Shown piece after piece: positions 37,875 through 45,942 of a stretch of DNA of 64,000 nucleotides; positions within the stretch are counted from its first letter, which is position 1; every line of letters starts with the position of its first letter. The translations under genes and the position numbers were made by a program. The notes under the pieces were generated by a model that was not told the DNA's origin, did not search any database, and worked only from the letters and a program-made list of their open reading frames with translations. Source of the DNA: Thermocoleostomius sinensis A174 (GTDB taxonomy: Bacteria > Cyanobacteriota > Cyanobacteriia > Elainellales > Elainellaceae); the NCBI RefSeq assembly GCF_026802175.1, contig NZ_CP113797.1, positions 1,341,026 through 1,405,025 on the forward strand, read 5' to 3'.

Positions 37875-38342
37875 TTATGGCAGCATTCGCTCCAAGATGT
37901 TCTTTGCGGGTTCTACAATCGTCCAAGTACCGTCGGGTTGCCGTCTTAATGCGGCGAAGTGAAGATACTCTCCAGAGCCGATTGGGCTACCGGCGGTGAT
38001 TTCGCCAATAATTGGGCGGTTTAAGCCACATAAGCGAAACAAATAAGCAGGAACATTGGTGCTGGAAAATAAGACACAGTTGGCATCAGTGAGTTGAATT
38101 TCTCCATCAAAGGGAGCATAAACAGCCCCTCCATTCAAATGGATTGAAATTTCTCCCAATCCTGCCACAATTTTGCGTCCTCCTATGATCTCGCCTGGCT
38201 GTAATTGCCAAGATTGCTGAATTTGAATGGTGCGTATAGATGGAGCATCAGATTGAATCATTGAACAACTAGTAATGAATATTTTCACTACCATGAATAG
38301 ACTCCATTGATGAACCAGTTTTAACCGTACTATGAACCTCAC
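37875..38342 (-). CDS. Putative lipoprotein, third gene of the envelope cluster
   Basis: 155 residues. The N-terminus has basic residues, a hydrophobic segment and a plausible lipobox ITSC. The rest is beta-rich: WQLQPGEIIGGRKIVAGLGE, then GGAVYAPFDGEIQL, and TAGSPIGSGEYLHFAALRR. The APFDGEI pattern recalls the lipoyl-like or M23-peptidase-like beta barrels, but the M23 zinc motifs are not visible. It would be anchored to a membrane and face the periplasm. 144 bp separate it from the preceding gene and 88 bp from the next. Confidence 0.6.
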   Translation of the reverse strand: MRFIVRLKLVHQWSLFMVVKIFITSCSMIQSDAPSIRTIQIQQSWQLQPGEIIGGRKIVAGLGEISIHLNGGAVYAPFDGEIQLTDANCVLFSSTNVPAYLFRLCGLNRPIIGEITAGSPIGSGEYLHFAALRRQPDGTWTIVEPAKNILERMLP

Positions 38343-38486
38343 TATTTCAGCCCTGCAACTATGCTTTCAGCAAGCCATCAGCCATACTATGTCAATTAAA
38401 TTTCAAACGTGATCCATGAGACCTTCTCACCCTCCATGTCTTTTAGGATCTTTGTAGGTGTGTTTGAGTGGAACGCTACTTAAATA

Positions 38487-38933
38487 CTAATGAGCAAAAC
38501 GAAATTGATAGCCAGCATATTCTTCTTCTTCGTAGAGAACCACAAGCCATGTATTTGGGTCAAAAGCTAACGGATATACAACTCGTTCAGCGGGTACTCC
38601 AGCGCGAATCTCTAGATTGGACAAATGACAATAGGGTGCTTGCAAAACCTCTTGCACTCTAGCTTTACGATCGCGTTCGGGAATGGTTAGAAATGTGGCT
38701 AGTTGTTCTCTAGAAATAATCACTCCATCATCAACTTCGCCTATGCAAACTTCATCTCTGTGCTGATCACCAGCCAATGACATTCGTCCTACATCTATCA
38801 TTAGAACCACTGCCACTGCTGCTAATCCAGCAATTGGTAAAAGACGCAGGATAGGATTTGTGTTAGACCGTTTTGCAGATTTATGTCTAGTTCGACGTTT
38901 TGTAGATGGTGGTAGCGATGAACTCATGCTCAT
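38487..38933 (-). CDS. Single-TM hypothetical protein, second gene of the envelope cluster
   Basis: 148 residues from the ATG at 38933, which overlaps the stop of the preceding gene as ATGA, indicating translational coupling; an open frame extends upstream but is the shadow of that gene. A basic N-terminus (KRRTRHKSAKR) precedes one membrane helix (about 30-50, LLPIAGLAAVAVVLMI). The remaining 100 residues are outside the cytosol and contain VIISREQLATFLTIPERDRK, CHLSNLEIRAGVPAERVVYP and an acidic, aromatic end. No family recognised. Confidence 0.7.
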   Translation of the reverse strand: MSMSSSLPPSTKRRTRHKSAKRSNTNPILRLLPIAGLAAVAVVLMIDVGRMSLAGDQHRDEVCIGEVDDGVIISREQLATFLTIPERDRKARVQEVLQAPYCHLSNLEIRAGVPAERVVYPLAFDPNTWLVVLYEEEEYAGYQFRFAH

Positions 38934-40042
38934 AGTAATCTTCCTCCGAGCAGTAAACCAATCATGATGATGAGTAAGCGATACGTCCAAACCAAGCTGG
39001 AATCGGGTTGATAACCAGAGCGATAGACCGCGATGGCGGCGGGTGTCACCAATAGCGCGATCGCCGGAACCCAAGGCAGCGAGAAGGTCATGAGTAACCA
39101 ATCTAGCCCCATTCGTACGACCAAGGCTCCTACGAAAAGAGCAATGCTCTCTCGCCAACTGAAGGAGGTAATTCGACGAGAACGTTGTCCTGATACAGAG
39201 TTTGGCTGAGACGATAGCCGATCGGACCCTTTTCCTTGATTAGATGCGTTGGCAAATGGCCACCAGCGCCAAGCTGATTTGGTTGGGATTACACGGGTTT
39301 TCTCACGGTTGCCCCAATGGCGTAGGGACTGAGCCGTTAGAGCGGCTTCTCGTTCGGCTTTGAACAAATCAATCAATCGAGAAGAGAGCACATACACACC
39401 ATCTTCATCTTGCTCAATCCGAGGTACAGCTATGTCAATATATTCGCAGATGGGTAACTTTTCTAATTCAGCATCTTTTCCACGATCGAGCGCCATTGCA
39501 TCCCAATCTTGTTCTAGGGTTTCTGCCATTGTTTTTAATTCCAGAATGGCCGCTTCCTGCACAGCCGATAGGTGATTGATATGTTGAACCTGTGCTTCTA
39601 AAATTTTCAATGATCGATCAAGAATGTATCTAGGAGGTTGAAATGATTGGACTTGCAGTTGTCGATACTGGTGCACATGTCGGGCGGTTTGTTGCTGCAA
39701 CCGTTCCACCATAGCGGCAAGCTCAGCGTGTCGAAGATGTGCGGCTGGTGATGGGGTGGTTGTTAAAGAAGGTAAGGAAGGCGCGGTTTGTTTTCGCTGG
39801 GCTGGGGGCGTAGCGGACGGGGACGGCAATACAGACTGATGCTTTGTTTGAGTGGACAGTGATTGATGGGACATTTGGCTGTCGAGGGGCTGACGGCGCA
39901 AGGTTGCAGCGGCTCCTACTTCAGACGGAGATGTGAAAGATTTATCTACCGTTGTAGAAGTACGAGCAGGTTGCCCTGGATTCGCTCGAATTGAACGAAT
40001 TTGGGCTTCGATCGCCTTAATTTCTGCTTGTGATTTGCTCAT
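38930..40042 (-). CDS. Coiled-coil membrane protein, first gene of the envelope cluster
   Basis: 370 residues from the ATG at 40042, chosen because AAGGGG lies 5 nt upstream; seven more codons are open. The N-terminal 100 residues are Gln/Ser/Pro-rich. A helical, coiled-coil-like region follows (ELAAMVERLQQQTARHVHQY and on to about 180), then a short conserved segment (LPICEYIDIAVPRIEQDEDG). The C-terminus has about three hydrophobic helices (SIALFVGALVVRMGLDWLLM, WVPAIALLVTPAAIAVY, TYRLLIIMIGLLLG). It likely sits in the inner membrane with a cytosolic N-terminus. No family recognised. It overlaps the next gene by 4 bp. Confidence 0.7.
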   Translation of the reverse strand: MSKSQAEIKAIEAQIRSIRANPGQPARTSTTVDKSFTSPSEVGAAATLRRQPLDSQMSHQSLSTQTKHQSVLPSPSATPPAQRKQTAPSLPSLTTTPSPAAHLRHAELAAMVERLQQQTARHVHQYRQLQVQSFQPPRYILDRSLKILEAQVQHINHLSAVQEAAILELKTMAETLEQDWDAMALDRGKDAELEKLPICEYIDIAVPRIEQDEDGVYVLSSRLIDLFKAEREAALTAQSLRHWGNREKTRVIPTKSAWRWWPFANASNQGKGSDRLSSQPNSVSGQRSRRITSFSWRESIALFVGALVVRMGLDWLLMTFSLPWVPAIALLVTPAAIAVYRSGYQPDSSLVWTYRLLIIMIGLLLGGRLL

Positions 40043-40283
40043 AACAACCCCTTTAAGAACCATGCTTCATCAGTGTTTTGCCATCAATTTGCTGCCAAGC
40101 CGTTGATTGATACTTAGATTGATGCTTAACAGTTAAGTGATATTTGGTTAAGAATTTGATTGCTAAATATGGGTTACTAATTTCGTTACTCAATATTGCT
40201 ATCTGTTGTTGACTTTTTAGCTGCCAACAACACCCTGCTGAGTACTGCTTTGCAGAGATGTCTGATGAATCAGCTTCTTATCA

Positions 40284-40324
40284 AGTACAATAGTACTATA
40301 TATAGTACTTGCGTACTATGTCAA
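40284..40324 (-). promoter_or_regulatory. Promoter of the envelope cluster with two LexA-type boxes
   Basis: Minus-strand -35 TTGACA (40319-40324), 16-bp spacer and -10 TATATA (40297-40302). Two 14-bp inverted repeats overlap it: AGTACAATAGTACT (40284-40297, over the predicted start) and AGTACTTGCGTACT (40304-40317, inside the spacer). Their centres are 20 bp apart, two helical turns. Both fit RGTAC-NNN-D-GTWCB, the cyanobacterial LexA box as I recall it; the second fits on the opposite strand. Between them runs a perfect 18-bp palindrome (40292-40309). Binding would block RNA polymerase, so a repressor is expected. The leader to the first ATG would be about 245 nt. The rest of 40043-40545 shows nothing else. 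Confidence 0.75.
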
Positions 40325-40545
40325 TACATTTTTTAATCTAATATGAAACCGTAAATTTATGGCATTGAGCAGCAACTGAAAGAAGCGGTTAGGGGATGAA
40401 GAGGCAATGAGTTGTCAGTCAATCAAGGTAGCAATCGTTGGTAATGGTGAGATGAGCCAAAGCCTCTGCAATCGGCCGCCACTCGGGAATTGCGCATCGA
40501 TCGCGCATCCATAACTAGCTCCAGTCATCCTATCTATGGCTATAC

Positions 40546-40576
40546 AAAAACAAAAAGGGGGCGATCGATCGCCCCC
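40546..40576 (-). terminator. Terminator of gloA
   Basis: A perfect 20-bp palindrome (GGGGGCGATC/GATCGCCCCC, 40557-40576) followed on the minus strand by TTTTTGTTTTT. It starts 25 bases after the gloA stop codon. Confidence 0.88.
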
Positions 40577-40601
40577 GCCCCCATATAGTGTTACATGAAT
40601 C

Positions 40602-41033
40602 TTAAATAGCCATTTGCGTTGATGTTTGCTTTTCCGGTGCTGATTCCTGGGTTCCCAACTGAATCAACTCCACCTTGTAACCATCTGGATCTTCGACAAA
40701 GGCAATCACTGTAGAACCATGCTTCATAGGACCTGGCTCTCGCACAACTTTACCACCCCGATGTTTGATTAAATTACATGTGGCATAAATATCATCAACT
40801 CCGATCGCAATATGCCCATAGGCATCTCCTAGGTTGTATCGATCGGTTCCCCAGTTGTGGGTAAGTTCTAGCACTGTATGATCAGCTTCATCACCATAGC
40901 CGACAAACGCAAGCGTAAACTCACCGCCGGGATAGTCTTTTTTGCGTAGAAGCGTCATCCCCAGAACATCACAGTAGAATTTTAGAGATTCTTCTAGGTT
41001 GCCAACCCGCAGCATTGTATGTAGCAATCGCAT
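40602..41033 (-). CDS. gloA: Lactoylglutathione lyase (glyoxalase I)
   Basis: Converts the hemithioacetal of methylglyoxal and glutathione to S-lactoylglutathione, detoxifying methylglyoxal. 143 residues with two beta-alpha-beta-beta-beta halves. Metal and substrate residues are in [20 protein letters not shown] (His5), [10 protein letters not shown] (Glu), [12 protein letters not shown] (His) and [11 protein letters not shown] (Glu), as in Ni-type bacterial enzymes. ATG start. Monocistronic with a strong terminator. Confidence 0.96.
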   Translation of the reverse strand: MRLLHTMLRVGNLEESLKFYCDVLGMTLLRKKDYPGGEFTLAFVGYGDEADHTVLELTHNWGTDRYNLGDAYGHIAIGVDDIYATCNLIKHRGGKVVREPGPMKHGSTVIAFVEDPDGYKVELIQLGTQESAPEKQTSTQMAI

Positions 41034-41063
41034 AGGGATCTCCTATTTTTACTAGTTCTCCTC

Positions 41064-41408
41064 ATGGTCACTTCCATTGTGAATGATTATGATGGGAACG
41101 CAAATGTAATCTACGCATTTGACACTCATTCTCCCTCCCAGCTAAGCTTTTCAAGCGCAAGTATGAAGATGCAATTATTGCGGGAATATCGGCAACGGTC
41201 AGCTCAACGCCGCGGTTCTGATGCAATCATTGCTCAACAACAAGCACTGCACTTATTAGATTTAGATCAAACGATTGATTTACAGGCTCCCATTTTGACA
41301 TTCGAGGACATGTTTCGCTTTGTTGATATTATGCTAATTTGTTTGTTCCCGTTGCTATTTCTATTAGCAAGAGGAGAGAGAACCAAAGCTGGGGTAACTG
41401 TGCATTAG
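41064..41408 (+). pseudogene. C-terminal fragment of a DHA2-family MFS exporter
   Basis: 114 residues. The second half (IIAQQQALHLLDLDQTIDLQ, then APILTFEDMFRFVDIMLICLFPLLFLLARG) resembles the end of EmrB/DHA2-type drug exporters: the loop before the last helix with QA-rich sequence, F-x-D-x-F, and the final membrane helix. The N-terminal 35 residues are unrelated. A complete protein would have about 500 residues, so this is a remnant or chance fusion. It starts the decayed zone between gloA and the nucleotidase. Confidence 0.5.
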
Positions 41409-41537
41409 TTAGCATGTCGCAGGTAGGTTCAGTAAAGTATCCCGTTTCGTATGTGCAAATTCTACAATCCGTTATGACACTGGCACAATTGCCTTCTGTC
41501 AAACTACTTCCTCTACGTTGGCTGCTGATCTTACAAA

Positions 41538-41891
41538 CTAGTCGTCATCATCTTCGAGATAGTCGTCATCGTCTTCGATAATTGCTGGAGACGGTTGCAG
41601 TACTTCCGGGTTTGATGGAGCAGCCACATTGGACGGTGCGAGGGTGGATGCCCTGGAAGGCTCCGACGGAGAAGCTGGAGACACAGCAGGCGCAGTAGGA
41701 GATGATTCGGGGGTGACAGTGGAAAGTTCTGTATTACCGCGTAGGGCAACAAAAGCAGCAATGGCAGACGCGATCGCAGCAAACGCGCCAATGCCCCTTG
41801 CCAGCACGTCATAGCGTTTGTACTTGAGTTCAAGCTCTTTATACTGATCTCTCTGTCGATCTCTGATTTTATTTTGTTCTTCAGGACTCAT
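41538..41891 (-). CDS. Small membrane protein with acidic tail, unknown
   Basis: 117 residues. A basic, charged N-terminal helix (KIRDRQRDQYKELELKYKRYD) is followed by one membrane helix (about 32-50, IGAFAAIASAIAAFVAL), a Ser/Pro/Thr-rich region and an Asp/Glu-only end (EDDDDYLEDDDD). The architecture suggests a real protein with its tail outside the cytosol, but no family is recognised. ATG start. It lies within a stretch of gene remnants. Confidence 0.5.
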   Translation of the reverse strand: MSPEEQNKIRDRQRDQYKELELKYKRYDVLARGIGAFAAIASAIAAFVALRGNTELSTVTPESSPTAPAVSPASPSEPSRASTLAPSNVAAPSNPEVLQPSPAIIEDDDDYLEDDDD

Positions 41892-42121
41892 GACACACTT
41901 TTCAAATCACTGCTACTACGTCAATTTGAAGAGTTCAATCAATGGGGCTTCACTACTCGCGTTCCATATTTACAGATCAATACACAACTTTTCAAGCCTC
42001 CGATCGCAATCTTGAGACAGATCTTTGACGAGATTCTTTCTGTCTTTAGGAAGGTTATACGCTCTAAATTCTTCGTTGGGATTAGCGGCTCAGTGTAATC
42101 GAACGTGAGATCCACAATTTA

Positions 42122-42478
42122 ATGTTTGCCGAACTGGATGAGACTGAAGCAGAGTTGGCAAAACTGCGATCGTGGTTGCCCAAAATTGATGACCGAGATT
42201 TGCTCAAACCTACTGAGTCCTCGCCTTTTCTCAGCACTCAGTCCTACGGGCTAACGCCCACGCTCCGCGAACAGTCCTCAGTCCTTCTAAAACACATCCT
42301 GACGAGTTCTGGCAATTCGATCGATTTAACGATACAAAAGAAGCTATGGCGATGGAGCTCGCTAAAATCGCCTCCTATTTTCAAATTTTCAAAAGAGTTG
42401 AAGCCGCAAAAGGCTGAAGCTACAGATTTGAAACATAGAAAGCTGATGTCTCCTACAATTCCGGCTTGTGGCGGGTAG
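42122..42478 (+). pseudogene. Frameshifted remnant resembling ChrB
   Basis: The ORF opens with FAELDETEAELAKLRSWLPKI, similar to the ChrB-type helix (AELAKLxxWLxKIxxRD) of chromate-resistance proteins. It then runs into a dispersed repeat (about 42214-42287, with ctaacgcccacgctccgcga). After the repeat the coding pattern resumes in another frame at 42295-42417 (HPDEFWQFDRFNDTKEAMAM, ELAKIASYFQIFKRVEAAKG, stop). Such a mosaic cannot make a normal product. The ChrB link is tentative and based on one helix. Confidence 0.4.
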
Positions 42479-42786
42479 GAGTGCTTTTGCATTCATCTGG
42501 TCTTTCCTCTGCAAGCCACGTTGTTCAATCGATTCAACTTCAGCGTGGTGAAATGTGAAAAAGCTTAATTTAGGAAATTCTACTAGTGGGGTTCTTGGTT
42601 GGGCGAAATGCTCGGCGACTGAAAGCCCATACCTTCTGCGGTTGGGATGTTCGCCAGCGGCTTATAAAGCAATGGCGATCGCGTTTACCCCGATGTAGCA
42701 ATTGACAACTCGTTCATTCAATCTAGATTGACCCCTTCGGGTTAGCGATATCTCCTGATGTCTCCCCGTTCATCAATACACCCAAT

Positions 42787-42891
42787 ATGGAAACCCCTCT
42801 TTTGCTAACCCTTTGGATTGCGCTAGGAGCCATCCCAGGTGCCCTTAGCTGCTCTTATTTAACGCTAGTTCGTTATGTCATAGAAAAATAG
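42787..42891 (+). pseudogene. fluC: N-terminal fragment of fluoride channel FluC (CrcB)
   Basis: 34 residues beginning METPLLLTLWIALGAIPGAL, then SCSYLTLVRYVIEK and stop. The ALGAIPGALSRYYLT pattern is the first helix of CrcB/FluC, a roughly 125-residue dual-topology fluoride channel. Here the Arg after ALS is changed and the frame ends before the GTFFVN motif. No fluoride riboswitch is visible upstream. The surrounding 42479-42944 has no other gene. Confidence 0.55.
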
Positions 42892-42944
42892 CTGTTCTGG
42901 AGCATAACTTGAGGACCTGCATTCGCAGCAGCATCTCAAATTGT

Positions 42945-42986
42945 TATATATAAAAATCTGTAGAGAGATGGAGGCTCTCTACAGAT
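42945..42986 (-). terminator. Terminator of the RTX nucleotidase gene
   Basis: A perfect 12-bp stem (ATCTGTAGAGAG/CTCTCTACAGAT, 7-base loop, 42956-42986), followed on the minus strand by TTTTTATATATAAC. It lies about 60 bases past the stop at 43043. A second perfect 8-bp hairpin at 43038-43058 overlaps the stop codon. Confidence 0.88.
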
Positions 42987-43042
42987 GCACCTTAGGTGAT
43001 CAAAGTGAACGTTTCACAAACCGATCGCACCTCACAAAACCA

Positions 43043-45610
43043 TCATGCCGTGATGGTTGTATTTTGAAACTCTGTGACGAACCGCGATTGGGTAATCAAA
43101 TCAGTGCTGACATTATTAATCAGCGCTAAAACGTCATTGTCTAGGCGAATGCGAACATTGGCTCCGCGTTGTTCGATCGTAAGTTCCTCGAAGTCCAGCC
43201 CTTCTGACAATCCCAATCGATCTTGACGGGTAAAGTCGAGGATTCTGGCGCGTCCGCGTCCGGTTTCCAGCACAAACACATCGCGTCCGTTGCCACCTGT
43301 CATATCATCGTTGCCCAAGCCACCATAGAGTGTATCTCGGCCCAAGCCGCCTTCGAGGGTGTCGTTGCCGCGATCGCCTTTGAGCAAATCTGCTCCACCT
43401 CGTCCTTGCAGCAGATCGCGCCCAGCGCCGCCAATCAGCGTATCATTGCCAGCCCCACCAATCAGCGTATCTCGTCCAAACGTGCCCACTAGTTGCCGAT
43501 CGCCCCGTGTCACTGTGTCAGCGCGAGCCGTCAGGTTTTGAATCCGGGTATCTTGATCAGGGTTGGTATCTGCCTGATTAAACGTCCCAATCCTGGCAAG
43601 ATATTCAGCTAACGCATCTTGCTCGGTTCCGGCTTCGGCAAACGTAGAGGTACCTGGAGGTAAAGTGATGGGTGCATCGATAACGCCGTTGCGGTTCGTG
43701 TCTTCGTCTTCCTCCCCTGCAAAGTCGATCAGGTTAGCCAGGGCAGGATTCTCTTCAACATAGCGGGCGAAGGGGTAATTATCTCCTCCGTTCGCTAAAA
43801 AACCCAGCGTCACCATGCGAAAGGTGCGGTTTGGATCGCCAATGATCGCCCCGTTTTCTACGACAACATCGGTGATTTGTCCGTCTGCATTGGTAATAGC
43901 GATCGATCGCACCCGCTGTCCTGGGTCGAGAATGCCATTGCCGTTGGTGTCTTCGCCCGCATCCAGCACACCGTTGCCATTTAAGTCTTCGGCTGCCGCT
44001 TGGTTAGGGTCAAAGCTAAACGAAATGCCACCAATTTGAGGGAAGCGTCCCGGGGTGGCTCCGTCTTCGGTTTCTGCTACCCCGTGTTCCAATACCTCGC
44101 GCAACTGAGCCGCTGTGACCGTGATCAGTGCGAGGCTATTATTGAAGCGCAGCGAATTCTCAATATCAAGCTGAGAAACGGCTCCAACTGGTTTATTGGG
44201 GGCTAGATTATTAGGCTGAGGCGGTAGCCGCTGTACATCTTCAGGGCTAGTCGCTCCAGGAGCCGCTGAAATTTGACCGATGCTATCGCGAATGCCGCCC
44301 CCATTCTTGAGCGAAAGGACGACGCTGGTATCTACCTGCCTTGCATAATCTAAGTTAGCATCAGCCGTGAGATTGCCCAGGTTGGTTTCTTGAGTACGAA
44401 CATCGCTGCGAATGCCGTTCAGGAAGAAATTTGTGATGCCGCCTGTTAGGTTGTTATCTTTGCTAGCAATGACGTTGCGCAACGCATCGGTAATAGCCAC
44501 AACATCGGCATTTGCCACATCCCTAGGATTGACATCAGCGCCATAAACGCGATCGACACCGGCCTCATCAGTAGCAAATCCGCCGTTGAGCGTGTCGTTG
44601 AGGCTACTGGTGTTAACAACGCCATTGTCATCAAACTCTACAACCAAGCGACCGACATAGCGATAGTTAGAGTCTGTATTAACGATGAGAATGGGCTGAC
44701 CTGACGCCGAGGTGCGCACGATCGGGTAGCCGCTTTCAGGGGTATTGCCATCCGAGCGAGCAACATCATTAGCATCGAGCAGGGGAATGTGCGATCCGCC
44801 TGCAATAATCACATCCACATTGCGTAGACGCGGAGCCAGTTCGTCTCGCTCAATATTTAACTGCTGCATGTGCGACACCAGCACCACTTTGTTAATGCCT
44901 GTCTGAGTCAAGGCATCCACCGATCGCTGAATGTCTGCCGCCAGCGCATCATAGTCTGTGGGACTGGCAGGCCGCACCGTAACATTGCCTGGAGACGAAA
45001 TATTAGGCAGCGTCGGGGTGGTGGCTCCAACAATCCCAATTCGCTCGTCATCATCGGTTCCCAGAACGCCATCTGCGCCCGCAACTGTAATCACCGTACT
45101 GGCGGCTAACCGATTGGGAATGTCGCTGGCTTCTGCGGTTGTTGGATTATCTGCAACCTCACCAGCTAAATTCTCATCTGTACTGAAGTCAAGATTGCTG
45201 CTGAGGTAGGGAAAGTTTGTACCTGGGTTGCCGCCACTTGCTCGCAACAAATCTCGAACTTGGCGTGTTCCCAAATCAAATTCGTGGTTTCCCAAAGCCG
45301 AGGCTTGAATGCCCAGGGCGTTGAGAATCCCAATGTCGGCTCGACCAATTGTTGGTGCATCTGATTCTCCTAGCCCACCCACATTGTTTAGGCTGGTATC
45401 GCTGGAAGCCGTGAAAAATGGTCCGGGAATGTAGTTATCGCCAGAAGACAGCGTTAAGGTATTTGCCAGGATATTGTCCGAAACGCCAAATGGGCCCGTC
45501 GTATTCGTTCTAAAACGATTGAGAATGGCAGAAAATCGAACGGCATCGTCTAACGCCGGAATACCCGCCTCAAAATCAGAGGCATGTAAAATTTGTAGAG
45601 TTATCGGCAT
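43043..45610 (-). CDS. Secreted 5'-nucleotidase/metallophosphatase with RTX calcium-binding repeats
   Basis: 855 residues. The N-terminal metallophosphoesterase domain has SGDNYIPG, ALGNHEFDLG, VVLVSHMQ and IIAGGSHIPLL. The first metal motif is ASDFE, so DxE replaces the usual DxH; I believe this is shared by a cyanobacterial subgroup. A 5'-nucleotidase C-terminal domain follows (about 390-640) with EF-hand-like insertions (DLNGNGVLDAGEDTNGNG). The last 150 residues carry tandem GGxGxDxLxG nonapeptide repeats, which bind calcium outside the cell and mark type I secretion without an N-terminal signal. It probably releases phosphate from extracellular nucleotides. ATG start; monocistronic. Confidence 0.92.
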   Translation of the reverse strand: MPITLQILHASDFEAGIPALDDAVRFSAILNRFRTNTTGPFGVSDNILANTLTLSSGDNYIPGPFFTASSDTSLNNVGGLGESDAPTIGRADIGILNALGIQASALGNHEFDLGTRQVRDLLRASGGNPGTNFPYLSSNLDFSTDENLAGEVADNPTTAEASDIPNRLAASTVITVAGADGVLGTDDDERIGIVGATTPTLPNISSPGNVTVRPASPTDYDALAADIQRSVDALTQTGINKVVLVSHMQQLNIERDELAPRLRNVDVIIAGGSHIPLLDANDVARSDGNTPESGYPIVRTSASGQPILIVNTDSNYRYVGRLVVEFDDNGVVNTSSLNDTLNGGFATDEAGVDRVYGADVNPRDVANADVVAITDALRNVIASKDNNLTGGITNFFLNGIRSDVRTQETNLGNLTADANLDYARQVDTSVVLSLKNGGGIRDSIGQISAAPGATSPEDVQRLPPQPNNLAPNKPVGAVSQLDIENSLRFNNSLALITVTAAQLREVLEHGVAETEDGATPGRFPQIGGISFSFDPNQAAAEDLNGNGVLDAGEDTNGNGILDPGQRVRSIAITNADGQITDVVVENGAIIGDPNRTFRMVTLGFLANGGDNYPFARYVEENPALANLIDFAGEEDEDTNRNGVIDAPITLPPGTSTFAEAGTEQDALAEYLARIGTFNQADTNPDQDTRIQNLTARADTVTRGDRQLVGTFGRDTLIGGAGNDTLIGGAGRDLLQGRGGADLLKGDRGNDTLEGGLGRDTLYGGLGNDDMTGGNGRDVFVLETGRGRARILDFTRQDRLGLSEGLDFEELTIEQRGANVRIRLDNDVLALINNVSTDLITQSRFVTEFQNTTITA

Positions 45611-45942
45611 GGTGCTATATCAGAACAACCTCGTGACGATTGAGTTTCAATTGCCCCCATACGATCCCACAGTGATGTTAAGAGGTCTTTAATTACATAA
45701 CCAGGAGCGATTAAGACTTTATTAAATGGAGACACCCGACTGTCAGGGCACAAACATCTAGTTCTTTGATCTTGGGAAAAATGACTTGGGCAAAGAAGGA
45801 AAATTCCCGAAATTCGAATATTGCGATCGCCTAACCTGAAAGCTTGAACAGTTGCGAAGAGGCAATTGAATTTATCGTAGCGATCGGCAACATTTCGTTA
45901 GAATGAAGCTATATCAGTCTTTTTGGGTAATTAATAATCACA
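45611..45942. other. Divergent region between the nucleotidase and mutS2
   Basis: 332 bp expected to hold both promoters. No strong palindrome, Pho-box-like tandem repeat or RNA gene was recognised. A GCGATCGC (HIP1) site lies near 45823. Confidence 0.35.

Noticed and set aside
41874-42098. A frame containing HDTLFKSLLLRQFEEF, reminiscent of Rpn/YhgA-like transposase-related proteins
   Set aside because: Only one short segment is similar and the rest has no family pattern; too weak to call even as a remnant.
42480-42790. Fluoride riboswitch ahead of the FluC fragment
   Set aside because: The conserved crcB-motif pseudoknot sequences were not seen.
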